Shown here: positions 43,880 to 57,640 of the stretch, in pieces
Position numbering within the stretch: the first letter of the stretch is position 1
Layout: the number at the start of each line of letters is the position of its first letter
Assembly: GCA_014529385.2 (NCBI GenBank)
Contig: CM043968.1
Coordinates: 10,423,648-10,487,647, forward strand
Source of the DNA: Adiantum capillus-veneris
Taxonomy: Eukaryota > Streptophyta > Polypodiopsida > Polypodiales > Pteridaceae
DNA: 64,000 bases
Reading direction: 5' to 3'
The notes under the pieces: model-generated
The model's database searches: none
The model's input: the letters and a program-made list of their open reading frames with translations, nothing else
What the model was told of the DNA's origin: nothing
Made by a program: the position numbers and the translations under genes

Positions 43880-44737
43880 CTATTGTGACATCCTTCCACC
43901 AATGGAGTATACCACCAATGGAGTATAGTGGTCCCATTCCTTGAGTATGTGTGATGGTTGACTCCAATAATCTTTTATGATCTTTGGATGGAATATTTCT
44001 TCGTTGGCGTGTGAGTCATACCATTCCTGAGTGAGTGATTTGTTGGTTACAGATACTCCCATTTCAGTATGGATAATCGCTTTCCTGTACCCGAAGTAGC
44101 CATCAAAGAAAGCAGAGTCCTTTGGAAGCACATCCGATGTGTCCCATCCCACTGAGCTGCGAATATTTGCAAAATCTACAAGGCACTGAGGTCTGTTGTA
44201 GGCATTGTATAAAATTTTTACATTGCAAGGATTATAGATCAATGACTTCCCAAATAAGTCAAAGAACAACTCCCAAAGTACTAGACTATAGCAATGTCGG
44301 TCATTGTTTTTGCACTGCCATCCCCATACATTAAATATAACAATGTCAAAGCATCCCCTAGCCATTACTAAAGGAAGTATGTTAGCCATCCACGTTTTCT
44401 TTTTTGGTCTTAGGGTAAGTTTATAAGCATCTATGTACAATATTTGATTAGTGACTACAATCTCCATTCCCAACTTAGATTGTATCCACTCAATACTCCC
44501 AACTGGCGAGGATTTGTGCTTAGGTGGTCTAAACTCAGGGTTCCCTACAACATAATGATACCAAGCTCAAAAGGTATTTGGTACAATGAAATCCCTAGAC
44601 ATCAACCTTTTCTTCTCTTCCCTATTATGCATGGTAGTGACAAATCTTTGCACTTCCACTCCAGTTTGGAAATGCTCCTCCACCATAAGGCGAGAGAGTA
44701 TATCCGTCCATATCCCTTGACGTAAACGGTCAGTCAT
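43880..44737 (-). pseudogene. Unassigned frame of about 285 codons with one internal stop
   Basis: ATG at 44735-44737 directly follows an in-frame TAG and reads MTDRLRQGIWTDILSRLMVE. Codon 57 is TGA (44567-44569), in a context F-stop-AWYHYVV that suggests a lost Trp. After it 228 codons are open to the stop at 43880. The protein is rich in Trp, Tyr and Phe (FDIVIFNVWGWQCKNNDRHC, FFDGYFGYRKAIIHTEMGV) and has no motif, signal peptide or membrane span that I recognise. It is unlike gag or pol. It lies between gypsy fragments, so it may be an accessory element gene or a captured host gene. At its end a 14-bp phrase (ACCAATGGAGTATA) is duplicated. Confidence 0.5.
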
Positions 44738-45164
44738 CTACACACACACACACACACCCCATCACTCAAGCTAATTAAATTGATGAAAAACAAGATTCAA
44801 ACTCAAATATTATATCCTCAAAACAATAAGTGTTATATCAAATCAAAATTTTATGACCGCAGAAGACCAAAAAGATACATAAATATGAAAGGGTCCTATG
44901 AACCAATTCTTGGTCCCTACAATATTGGTACTACCCTTATACTTGTTCACATCTTGGGTGTCAAAGTTTAACACTTCAACTTGTGCACTAAAAGTCACGT
45001 CTTTCTTTTTGTACCATTCTTTCCCCCGTGATAGATCCTTGGATGATAATCCAGTGAAGCAGTTTACATGAGCATGTCGTTCGTTTACATGATTTTTGTA
45101 GAAGTACCTACTTGAGTTTACTGCTATTATCTTTTCATCACTTCATATCAAGAAATAAGGGGTT
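44738..45164. other. Short CA run and AT-rich stretch
   Basis: CA units at 44740-44757, then non-coding sequence to the gypsy RT fragment. Confidence 0.5.
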
Positions 45165-45605
45165 TTGTTGGAGATCCTATGAAGATTGAACTAGTTAAAG
45201 GGGCAAAGCCGATAAGATAGAAATTAAGAAGGATGCATAAGGAGCAAATGAATGCTTTAAAAGAAGAAATGTATAAACTTTGGGATGCAGGGTTCATTGT
45301 GCCAGTTGATAATGCTGAATGGGTGAGCCCTGTAGTGATCACGCCAAAGAAAGATGGGCATTGGAGAGTTTGTGTTGATTATAAGCCATTAAATGAAGTG
45401 ACCAAGAAAGATCCTTATCCTTTACCTTTCATTGATCAACTTCTGGATGTCGTGGTCGGATTTTAAAGATACAATGTCTGTGATGCTTATTCAGGGTATT
45501 TTCAACTTATCCTTGATCTTAAAGACCGGAAAAAGACTACTTTTATCACTCCATGGGATTGTTTTTGCTATTGTTCCCTTCCTTTTGGGTTAACAATCCA
45601 TAGCT
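45165..45605 (+). pseudogene. Ty3/gypsy reverse transcriptase N-terminal fragment
   Basis: PMKIELVKGAKPIR, then RRMHKEQMNALKEEMYKLWD, AGFIVPVDNAEWVSPVVITP, CVDYKPLNEVTKKDPYPLPF, then after a stop YNVCDAYSGYFQ (first catalytic Asp) and SLPFGLT. It ends before the YVDD box. It could be from the same element as the gag at 42421, which has the same orientation, but this is not shown. Confidence 0.87.
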
Positions 45606-45816
45606 AATATCTCTTCGGAGACATCCTTGATTTTCCAAATGAAAAGGGAGAATTTTGGTCTAGCCTTCCTTCCAAAAATTCTCCCATTGAAGAAGAACAT
45701 GCTTTGTTGTTGGGCAGATACATTGCTCGTAGTTGCTACCATAGTGAGAACCAGGCAAACAAACAAGATGTCAACCAAGGACGGAGCTTGACCCGTAGGT
45801 GCATGTAAACAAATAG

Positions 45817-46131
45817 ATGGATGTCAATCACCTACTCGACCTTCTAGAGACAATTGCTACCAAGGGCAATCAACTCAAAGCACACTATGTGTATACAATC
45901 GCTACCTTACCTAAGATAATTATGCTCATCGAAACACGACCTAATGTTGTCGAATATTCACAAAACTCAAGGGGTAACCTCTACACACCTAGAGGGAACT
46001 ACCCTAAAGTCTCTAATCCAATCTACTACTATATCAAGTACACCGTCCGTCCCTTCGATGCTACCGGCTCCGTCAAGCACCCATTGGTATGCGAAAAACT
46101 CGAGCCACTTCAATTCCCCAATGGTGACTGA
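45817..46131 (+). other. Unassigned open frame, 104 codons
   Basis: ATG frame MDVNHLLDLLETIATKGNQL with a Tyr- and Asn-rich second half. No domain recognised. Coding status is doubtful. Confidence 0.2.
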
Positions 46132-46199
46132 AAAGGCTAACTGGGTTCCTGTAGCTGAGAATAAGCCTTTCCAAAAATTTGAGGTGAACTTTGTATCTA

Positions 46200-48341
<2,142 letters not shown>

Positions 48342-48559
48342 GCTAGGCGATGTCGAGGATGTCGAGATCGTCAATGTGAAGGTTCACACACATGCTTATG
48401 CGTGTGTATGTGGTGAAACATCACTTTAACCTTAGACAACATGCTTGGTCCTTAAATTTTTCCTTGCTTGATTTTCCTTGCCCGTTGACTTTGCTACTTG
48501 GATTTGAGGCCATAGATTTTGGATCCAGTTTCCATGGACACATCATAGAGAATGGTTCT

Positions 48560-49063
48560 CTACGTATGCACATACTCGTGGCAAAGTGAAGCTCGATGAT
48601 GCTTATGAGCTTGAGATACATGGTGTTGGAGACATCAGGCTAGTCATGCATAATGGCAAGGAACTCATAGTAAAAAATGTCAAACATGTTGCCAAGTTAG
48701 CGAAGAGTTTGATAACTGTAGTTCAGCTTGATGACTTGGGTTTCACCACCACTTTTGGGAATGATTCATGGCCAATCAATAATAGAAATCCTATGATCCT
48801 CAGGGGTCATAAGCATGGAATGCTTTATTCTATGTTTGTGAATGATTCATGGTCAATCAAGAAGGGAAATCTTGTGATTATCAAGGGTCAAAAACATGGA
48901 ATGCTTTACTTTATGTTTGTATTGTGTGTAAAAGAGGATTGTATATCCATAGCTGTGAGTTGCCATCCATTGACTTGTGGCATAATCGGCTAAGCCATAT
49001 GAACCAAAAGGAAATGAAAACACTAGCTCATTTTTGTTACTTGCATGTGTTAAGTTATTCTGA

Positions 49064-49127
<64 letters not shown>

Positions 49128-50300
49128 CACTGCATCTATGGTCAAAAAACTTGGATGACCTCATCACCATTGAATAAGAAGCATTGGTGGCTAGCCACTA
49201 GAGGAGCTAGCTATTTTGTGAACCTCATAGACGATTCCACTAGGAAGGTGTGGGTTTATTCTTTGCAACATAAGGATTAGGTCTTCTCTACTTTCCAAAA
49301 ATTCTTAGCACTGGTAGAAAATCAATCTGGCAAGAAGATCAAAAGCTTGAGGATTGATAATGGTGGAGAATATGTCTCCAAGGAGTTTAATAATTTCTAT
49401 GGCAAGAGAGGCATTAAGAGGTAGCTTACAACACCTTACACACCCAATCCTAATGAAGTTGCCAAAATAATAAATCGTACAATTCAAAAGAAAGTCATAA
49501 CCATGCTTTCTATGGAAAATCTAACTCAAGGTTTTTGGACAAAGACAATACTAATAGCAGTACATATCCACCTAGTATACCATTGAATTACCATATTCTA
49601 GAGGAGTTGTGGTATGGAAAGAGCCACATTATGGTAATTTGTGTGTCCTTAGATGTGAGGCATATGCATATGTGCCCAAAGAGCTTCAAAAAAAGCTAGA
49701 CCCAAAGTCACACAAGTGCATTTTACTTGGTTATGGTGCAAATGGAGAGATGAGATATCATCTTTGACATGCAGAATCTTGCAAAGTAATTTGCAGCTCA
49801 CATGTTATCTTCAACAAATTGAAGATGCACAAGAAACCTATCAAAGAGGTTGACTATAGAAAAGTCACATTTGAGGACATTGCCTTAGAATCTCTGAAAA
49901 CTTAGAAGACTATATCCACTTGAGTGGTTTTAGCTAGGGTTGGACTATGCCATGTTGTTTGACCTCAGTGAGCCATCTTGTTACAAAGAAAGCATGCAAA
50001 TGGATAACAAGGTCAAGTGGGAGGAAGCCATGCAATTTGAATACAACTTGATTGTCAGTAATGAGACATGAACTTGGTTGAATTGCCAAAAGTCAAGCAT
50101 GCTTTACCTTGAGAATGGATTTACAACAAGAAGAAGTTTACATTTGATAATCCCAAGCCTAAATACAAGGCTAGATTGGTTGTTAAGGGATCCAAATGGT
50201 TATCTTGCAAATGGGTTTACAAGAGGAAGTTTACATCTAATGATTCCAAGCCTAAATGAAAGGCTAGATTGGTTGCTAAGGGATTAAGGAGTAGATATGA
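48560..50300 (+). pseudogene. Ty1/copia protease end, gag-pre-integrase and integrase
   Basis: Post-protease region (AYELEIHGVGDIRLVMHNGK, VKNVKHVAKLAKSLITVVQL), with an 81-bp duplication of NDSWxIxxxNxxIxxGxKHGMLY at 48760 and 48841. Then the gag-pre-integrase motif DLWHNRLSHMNQKEM near 48970, and integrase with NLIDDSTRKVWVYSLQ, LRIDNGGEYVSKEFNNF and TPYTPNPNEVAKIINRT. A GT microsatellite sits in the zinc-binding part. From 50110 to 50290 the start of RT is duplicated (KARLVVKG, KARLVAKG). Many stops. Confidence 0.88.
49066..49125. repeat. GT microsatellite inside copia integrase
   Basis: About 30 GT units between the gag-pre-integrase motif and CEHCIYGQK, where the integrase zinc-binding residues should be. 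Confidence 0.97.
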
Positions 50301-50339
50301 TTTTGATGAAATCTTCTCGCCTGTTGTTAGGATGACCAC

Positions 50340-51400
50340 ACTATGCACAATGTTGGCCTAGTAACCATTGAGGACATGCAACTTGCCAAAATGGATGTGA
50401 AGATAGCCTTTCTTCTCTGGGATCTAGAAGAGGATGTTTACATGAAGAAACTTCAAGGTTTTGAACAGCCTAGCAGGGAGCATCTTGTATGCAAATTCAA
50501 GCAAGAATTTTATGGCTTAAAGTAGGGTTCAAGGTAGTGGTATCAAAAGTTTGAGGCTCTTATGTGGTCCCAAGTTTTTAGAAGGAGTCAAAAGGATCAC
50601 TGCTTGTATACACATAAATTGAGTGATGGTTCTTTAGTCATTCTCATTTTATATGTAGATGACATGCTCATTGCAGCAAAATCCACCAAGGAAATTGCCA
50701 AATTGAAGCAAATGTTGAGCAAAAACTTTTCTATGAAGGGTTTGGGTGAAGCAAATTATTTTCTTGGTATTTGTATCAAGAAAGACAAAAAAAAAAAGAA
50801 ATTCTTGAGTTTTCTCAAGAATACTATGTCCACAAGTTCTTGTAGCATTGCAATAGGAGTGGTTAGTTGATATATGGTTAATCCTGGCAAGCATCATTGG
50901 ATAACAATGAAACATATCCTCAGATCCTTAAAAGATACAACAACCAAGTGTTTACGCTTTGGTAATAGCAATGCATCCAATGTTGGTTACATGGATGCAG
51001 ATTATGCGAGTTGTAGAGATAGTAGGAGATCTATGTCTGGCTATATTTTCATATTTATAGGAGGATCCATTTCTTGGAGATCATCTCTCCAAGATTTCAC
51101 ATCTTCTTCCACTACAAAGATTGAATATGTTGCAACATCAGATGCCAACAAGGAAGTTATATGGTTGGCATGTTTAAAGGGAGATTTAGACATTTATAGG
51201 TTCTAATTTTTTATTGTGATAGTCAGAGTGTTTCACCCCAAGTGAAAACACATTGAGGTGAGGTATCATCTCATTTGAGGCGTGTTTCACAAATGAGTGC
51301 TTGAAACTTATCAAAGTCCAGATTGATGACATCCCAGTAGATGCTCTTATGAAAAGCCTAACTACGGAGCGGTTTACACATTGCATTGAGTTAATGGGTG
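50340..51400 (+). pseudogene. Ty1/copia reverse transcriptase and RNase H
   Basis: RT: LAKMDVKIAFLLWDLEEDVY (catalytic Asp), LYVDDMLIAAKSTKEIAKLK near 50655, GLGEANYFLGICIKKDKK. RNase H: HHWITMKHILRSLKD, VGYMDADYASCRDSRRSMSG, STTKIEYVATSDANKEVIWL, and the C-terminal end to about 51400 (DALMKSLTTERF). Stops in both parts. It continues the copia pol at 48560. Confidence 0.9.
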
Positions 51401-51477
51401 TAGGGCAGAATAGATTTGTACAAGGGTGAATCTATCGTGCTTCACAATTGTACATACTATATGGCCACATTGGCCTT

Positions 51478-51990
51478 TAAGTGGGATATTGTTGTGTAAA
51501 GGCTGCCGTCCATGTTTGTTTATTTTGTTTACTTTACTTTTTTTACCGTGCCGCCACCTATAATGCGCAAAACTTATATTAGCCTCTGTCGATTTATGAG
51601 GATCATCCCTTCTCTTATGAACATTTTCCTTCTTTTGATAAGCATCCAATATTTGAGTAGATAAACATTAATCTAGACTCTAGCTATTTCTACTTATAAT
51701 ACGTTATTTGATAGGTGCTTCCATAATCCAACAAAAAGCTAAGGTTAATCGTGTGAAATGCAAGGATTCACGAGGGAGCATTTTATCATATTTTGTGATA
51801 GAGTGGACTAGAAATAGCATTCGAAAAGCACTAGTCAGACTAACCCTAACCCCATTAACTTCTTTTACTAACCCTTGTACAATATACAAAAAATAAAGAA
51901 GCCCACACACACTCCTTTGAACAGTGGGTTTTCCCCCTTTGTGCTTTGCTCTCCCTCTTCCTTGCACGCATGAGCACAAGATGAGCCCCC
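51478..51990 (+). repeat. Copia polypurine tract and probable 3' LTR
   Basis: TTAAGTGGGA at 51477-51486 is a typical copia PPT. TGTTGTGTAAAGG at 51490 would be the LTR start. The LTR end is not clear; the next copia gag begins near 52000. No matching 5' LTR was found upstream. Confidence 0.5.
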
Positions 51991-51999
51991 CACAAGGAA

Positions 52000-52795
52000 A
52001 CCCTCAACCTGTCAAGTTTGATACATTTTGCACATTGATGGTACATGAGAAAATTTCAAGAAAGAACATGGCTAAACAATGTGCAACTAAATAGGCTTTG
52101 GTTGCTACTCAAAGAGGAGGTGGTAATAGCAATGCAACCACTTCTTGTGGTTATTCTGTGAGTGGAAGATCACCTATGTCTATTGCTTATGTTGGTAGCA
52201 ACTTGTCTAGGAATTCTGGTGAAAAAATCAAGAAGAAGATGCATTTCCATTATTGCAAGGAAAATGATCACTTGATAAAGCAATATCCTTAGATGAAGGC
52301 AAGAAGAAAGAGGCTCGATCTACTGCTAGTGCAGTTATTGTGGAATCTTTTGTAAATGGAGACTATCATGTTGATGCATATGTAGAGTGTGAATTTAGTG
52401 CAAAGTGTACTTATGATCCTTCTATCCATGATGCATGTATATCAACTTCTATAGAGTCACATGTTTGGTACTTTGACAGTGATGCTACAAAGCACATTAC
52501 TTTGCATCGTGATTTTTTTGCCTCTCTTGAGGCTGTTTCTAAACAGCAATACAATCACTTTTTCCAACAATGCCTCTTAATTGGTCATGGAGTTGGAAAG
52601 ATTGTACTAACTGCTACAAATGGAAGTTCTGTCACACTTGTTGATTCACTTTATGTACCAGGGATGAAGGAGAACCTTTTTTCTGTATCTGCCCTTCCAA
52701 GACTTGGTCTTATTGTCAAATTTGTGGATGACAAATGTACAACTCATGATTTCAATTTTACTGATGAAATTTTTGCATTTCACTTTGTATAACAA
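52000..52795 (+). pseudogene. Ty1/copia gag end and protease
   Basis: Gag end near 52020-52100, then a damaged zinc knuckle (FHYCKENDHLIKQYP; first and last Cys replaced). The protease frame 52340-52792 has WYFDSDATKHITLHRDFF, where D-S-G has become D-S-D, then GKIVLTATNGSSVTLVDSLY and VPGMKENLFSVSALPRLGL. Same family type as the fragment at 38.8-40.2 kb. The protease cannot be active. Confidence 0.85.
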
Positions 52796-54057
52796 GTATG
52801 GGAAGAATACAGCTATGTGAGTCAAAGGTTGTTTCAGATGCGCATCTTAATTTTTCTAGTTGGCTATGTTTACAAAAATCTAAAATGGTTGTTTCTTTGC
52901 TGCCTCTTGAAGCACCTTTAAGCATGTTTGTGAAGGTTGTATTTGGGTTAAGATGTATTGCTCAAAGTTTCCAAAGGATTAAGGGCTACATGTAGGTTGT
53001 AACTTGTGCACAATTATGTTTGTGGGTCTATGCAAACTCCATCCTAATTTCCTGTATTTCATGAATTTCATTGATGATTACTTGGGGCATGCATGGGCTT
53101 ATCCACTTAAGCCAAGTCCAAAAAGTGTGTATGTGTTTCAAGAAATTTTTGGTTATTGCTGAAAATATCTATAAATGTACTATGGACTCCCTCCATTTAG
53201 ATCAAGGGGGGGAGTATATGTCTCATGAATTTAATGCATTTTTGTCTACTCGTGGGATAAAACACCAATGTACAATGCCGTATACACCAAAAAAAGATGG
53301 TGTCGCTAAAAAAGGTTACTTATGGAGATGGCACAATGTATGGTCAAGACTCAAGCTTTACCTCATTTGTTTTGGCCTGAGGCTACTATGCGTGCTACTG
53401 ATGTGCTTAATAGGTATCCTACCAAAGTCTCATAATCTATGGCTCCTTACAAAGCACCAATGATAAGAATCCATTCATTGATCACATGTGCATTTTTTGT
53501 TGTTTTTCTTATGATTTGGTACCACAAACACAACGTAAAAGATTGGATAGTAAGGCTATTAAATGCATTTTTGTTGGTTACAGTCTTGAAAGGAAAGATT
53601 AGAGGTTAAACCATCCGCAAACAGAATGTATTTTGGTTTCATAGAATGTTGTATTTGTGGAAGATTTTGTCCAGCCTTTGTTATCATGTACCAGAGGCAG
53701 TAATGTAAGCTCACATGACATTTATGACACTTTGTTGCCTCTTTTTAATGGTGAAAACATAAATGTAAGTCTTAATGAGGCAAATGTATAGTAGCATATG
53801 GGGATTTTTGAAAATATTATGGATCATTCTATTACTGGTGCACATGTACATGATGTATTCGATGTGGAAAGGGCTGAGAATGAAGAGGCTAGAGGTATGC
53901 CAAAATGATTTGTGCATACTTTGTGGGACATTAAATTGGATGCACCTATGTCTAGTTGTACTCGTTTAGGTTCTCGCCATGGATCATATGCATCAGAATG
54001 TTATGCTTTGGCTATTTCTAATTTATGTGATGATAAGGAACGTCTTTCTTTTGATGA
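52796..54057 (+). pseudogene. Ty1/copia integrase and pre-RT region
   Basis: FIDDYLGHAWAYPLK near 53065, LHLDQGGEYMSHEFNAFLST, GIKHQCTMPYTPKKDGVAKK, ALPHLFWPEATMRATDVLNR, then decayed pre-RT sequence with LCDDKERLSFDEAE at about 54020-54057. Many frame changes. At about 54057 it is joined to minus-strand gypsy gag (copy C) at a short shared AGAGGACT. The copia RT is missing. Confidence 0.82.
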
Positions 54058-54941
54058 AGCTGAGAGGACTCCATGAAGCCCTCATCTCCAAACGCCGCAT
54101 TGAATAGTTGAATGAAGGCCAAGACTTTGTCCGTAGCACCAAAGGTGCCATCGTAGGTGAGGAAAGAGATACTCTTTTCTCCCTCTTTAAACTTTTTGAG
54201 CTTGGACAACCTCTTCCATGCGGTGTTGGATTTCCTATGGCCTCTTCTTTTTGGTGGTTTAAAAGTTGCACCATCACTTTCTTCAGAGGAGGAAGAATTT
54301 GAGGAGAATGGAGAAGAGAGTGACCTCTTTCTCGCCTTTTTCTTCCCTTGGTCCTCCTTGTCTGCACCATTACTTTTCTCATAAGAGGAAGAGGATGAAG
54401 AAGATGGAGAAGAGGGTGACCTCTTTATTGCCTTTTTTTTTCTCTTGTTTTTTGTCATCCCTCTTTGCATTATGATGTGAAGAAGTGTGCGATGGTCTTC
54501 TCCATTTAGGGGGTGATGGAGAGTGTTTTGCCCGTCGTCTTTGTGGAGCCATCTCTACCGAGGTGGCAGGAGACTCACTTCTTTCTCATTCCTTTGATGG
54601 GGGCTCTTGAGTTCTCCTTTGGGAAGGAGATGCATCGCCAAGTAGTAGATTTTTGAGCCCTTCGTATGGATCCTCTTCTTCTTCCTGAATTGGAGAGAGG
54701 CCTCTTTTGGAAGTCTCGGAAGGAGGCTTCCTAGGTACTCTCTCTTCTTGGTGGGGAGTTTGGAGAATCCCATGAGCATGAAGCTACCATTGCACTTCAC
54801 TTTGGAGGGATGGATTGCGCATGGCTTGTTGAAGCCTAGAAACAAGGTAGTTAACAAGCATATGGGCATCATTAGTAGCCTGCTCATTAGCAAAATCAAA
54901 GCTATCAACATTAATTTCACTCTCTTTACTATTGTCAACCA
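54057..54941 (-). pseudogene. Gag N-terminal half, family A copy C
   Basis: ATG near 54941 (MVDNSKESEINVDSFDFANE), then a leader region, a Ser/Lys-rich stretch with two similar blocks, and LTYDGTFGATDKVLAFIQLF at the end, matching copy B at 61.3-61.4 kb. The frames are broken several times. It stops at 54057. The PBS and shared LTR lie upstream at 55345-56953. Confidence 0.8.
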
Positions 54942-55344
54942 TTCTAACAACTTTTAGGTGTAAAATTTTTTAGGTGTACTTTGGCACTTCAAGCCCTAGT
55001 TACTACTCCTCTTTAGCCCTTTAGAAAAGCACTCAAGCTCCTGTACCCGTGGCTCGAATATCATTAATTGCAAGGAATAGAAGAGAGGGTATTTCAACAC
55101 CAAAATAGTACCGGCTCTTGTCAAGCTTCTAATAGCTCAATAGTGGTTAAGCCGTAGGCACGCCCCATAGGACTCCACTATTAAGACCATAGCTCTCAAT
55201 GGTGATGCCCCATTATCTACACAAAGCAGGCACACTGCAAGGCTGAAAAATCCCTATTCTACTTACTCAATTGCAATTAATAAGACCAACCATTTATAGT
55301 TAGCTTGAGGACCTCCCTTCTTGAGCAAGAAAACAGAAACCTTG
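54942..55344 (-). other. Leader between PBS and gag of copy C
   Basis: About 400 bp of untranslated leader with no frame. This is normal for the family position. Confidence 0.6.
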
Positions 55345-55357
55345 TGGTTTGATACCA
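55345..55357 (-). promoter_or_regulatory. Primer binding site of copy C
   Basis: Minus strand TGGTATCAAACC directly after an LTR end ACAT. The first eight bases match the initiator tRNA-Met PBS; the rest has drifted. Confidence 0.75.
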
Positions 55358-55358
55358 A

Positions 55359-56953
55359 TGTAGCATTTAATGGCCTAGTAACTTGTGTATAGCGGAAAAT
55401 AGCATAAACATAGTGAGCATTTCATTAGAATAGATTCCTAGTGAGCATAGAAAGAGTGCTTGAATGGAGAGAGCAACAAAAATCATAACACCTAGTTAGA
55501 TAGGCATGAAAAATACTTCAAAAGAGAGAGAAATTAAGCTATCAACAGCAGTCAAGGACCGGATCTACATGGAGCCGGTCCCCCCTCCAAAAGGCTTTGT
55601 ATTATAGTTTCCCCATCAAGGGAGAATTTTACAATACAATACTTTCTGTTCCTTCAATAACTTGCTTGTTTAATGAAGGTGGACGCTTCAAGCACCATGC
55701 ACACACTTTAAGAAAAACACAACATCAATTCCCTCACGGTCTCAGACCCAAGATCTCACACACCTTCAAAGATGGTGAGAGCTAGCGGGGTATGAGAGTA
55801 GATTGAGAGGAAGAAGGATTATTCTTACGAGAAACAAGTATATCTCCTCACATAATCACTCATAAAATTTTAGCATAGCTTAGTAATTAGCATGGTAGAG
55901 GAGATGAGCATGCATTGGAGCTTGGATCTTGGTTGGATTTTTGCATCATAAAGCCAAGAGTTGTTGGTGTAGGCCTCCCTTATCACAAGCTTGGAGTATA
56001 TGATGAGCTTTCCATTAAAGCTTGAGAAGGAGAGAGAGGCTTCTTTGCTTCACACATGAGATTGTGTGAGAGTGTGTGTGATAATACCTTGCCAAAATCA
56101 TCCCCCTCTCTCTCGGTCGATCCCTCATGAATTTTACTCATGCTGACATCCATTGGACCCTGCAAAGCTTAGCCAATGATAATTAGGAAGCATAAATGAT
56201 AGCCTCGTGACATGTGTCCACCTTTCCCCTTTTGTGAGAGCTTTAGGTAATTAATTAATGCAATTAAACTCTCATTGGACCCCTTAGTCTTCTTGCCAAT
56301 AGGAATCAGGCAAGCCATTGGGCTGATGAATGCTCATTGGACCCCTTGGGAGACTGTCCAATAGTCTTCTAGAGAGCTTAATTTATATTGGTTCTTTTAT
56401 CAAGTGTTTTAAAATGAATTAAACTAAATGTACTCTAGCCTAATTCTCATTGGTCCACCTCTATGGCCATCCAATAGGAATTCAATGCATCTTGGGGGTA
56501 ATTGGCCTAGGGAGTTGACATGTGTCCCCTATTCCCTTTGTGTAAAGGGAGCCTGCTAGAGTGTGTGTGTGTTTATCTCTCCTCCACTACAACTTGGGCT
56601 CGCCCCCTCCTATCTAGGGATATGTGAAGACTTTAGGGTCTTCACATAAGCATCCAATTTGCCCTAGGTTTTGACCATTGGACATAACCTTTGAATTTTG
56701 GGACCTTCGCATTTTGGAAGTCTTAGTGGGCTGAACCTTAGGGTCTTTGAAGCCCATTGTTGCACATTGCTCTTTTGCAGATGACCCTCCCTTTGGATCC
56801 CTATCTTCCCTCCTTTGGATCCCTACTATGGCCGGTCTGCCAGCTTAACCAATATTCTAGCTTTTTCTCCCTTGGTACTTCCCCATGTTAAATGATCAGT
56901 TTAACATGAGAAAATAATTTAGGAGAACTAGATATTAGTTATTATGATGTTAC
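55359..56953 (-). repeat. Family A LTR shared by copies B and C
   Basis: About 1.6 kb. On its low side it ends TGTAGCATT before the copy C PBS; on its high side it begins at GTAACATCATAATAAC after a purine tract (minus TTTCAAGAGAGAGG, about 56954-56967) that follows copy B. It is thus in place as 3' LTR of B and 5' LTR of C. Between 56150 and 56480 four CATTGGACC...CCAAT pairs recur, a likely U3 enhancer array. The exact start base is uncertain. Confidence 0.65.
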
Positions 56954-57332
56954 CTCTCTCTTGAAATCATAGTCGTCCTCGACTATGGGGTAGAGAAGAT
57001 AAAGCCTATTCATTAGGTCTTTTTCTAGCGAGTAGAGGATCCCTATCTTACCCTATGACATCCTTCCAGAATGGGTGACTAATCCATTTGGCACTTGAGA
57101 GCCTAAGCTGCCGCAAGCATTTCTATGCATTAGTCCTATCAATCTTCCATAGTAGAGTGACAAGCTCTACTTGGTGTTTGGGGAGACGTCGTCTCCGCAA
57201 ACTTGATCCTAAGCATGCATACTTCTTAACATTTGCACAATAAAGAAAAAGAGAGTCTTATAAGACAAGAAAATTGTCCATTCTAAAAAATTGTACATTT
57301 GCTTACTCTAGGGAAGCATTGTAAGCATTGAT

Positions 57333-57640
57333 AAGGTTTAGGTTATCCTTCAATTGTATGCCTTGCATCCATCTAGCATCTTCAAAAGGATAGTTCTTAA
57401 ACTTAATAAGATACCGTCAGATAATTTTACCGCCTCTCAATATCTTGTCTTCATGTCGGAGAATGGACTCGAGCTGCAACACCTCTTCTTGGTCCTCGAT
57501 CTCCGGTGGGTCTTCAATAGTTGGTTCTTGAGGTGGCTCTCCTTTGTAAGGATTTAGTAGGCTCACATGAAAAGCATTGTGTATGAGCCAATGACTGGGC
57601 AACTTGAGTTGATACACCATCTCATTGATTGGTCTAAGAT
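57333..57640 (-). pseudogene. Integrase C-terminal region and chromodomain, copy B
   Basis: [20 protein letters not shown], an acidic linker, then a chromodomain-like segment: [15 protein letters not shown]-stop-RYLIKFKNYPFEDARWM. Chromodomains at the integrase end mark chromoviruses and may steer insertion to certain chromatin. One TGA interrupts it. It ends at a stop near 57333. Confidence 0.82.

Noticed and set aside
45590-45778. Minus-strand 62-codon frame with a signal-peptide-like hydrophobic start
   Set aside because: It overlaps the end of the plus-strand gypsy RT fragment and its downstream sequence; no cleavage-site context or conserved mature part, so probably chance.
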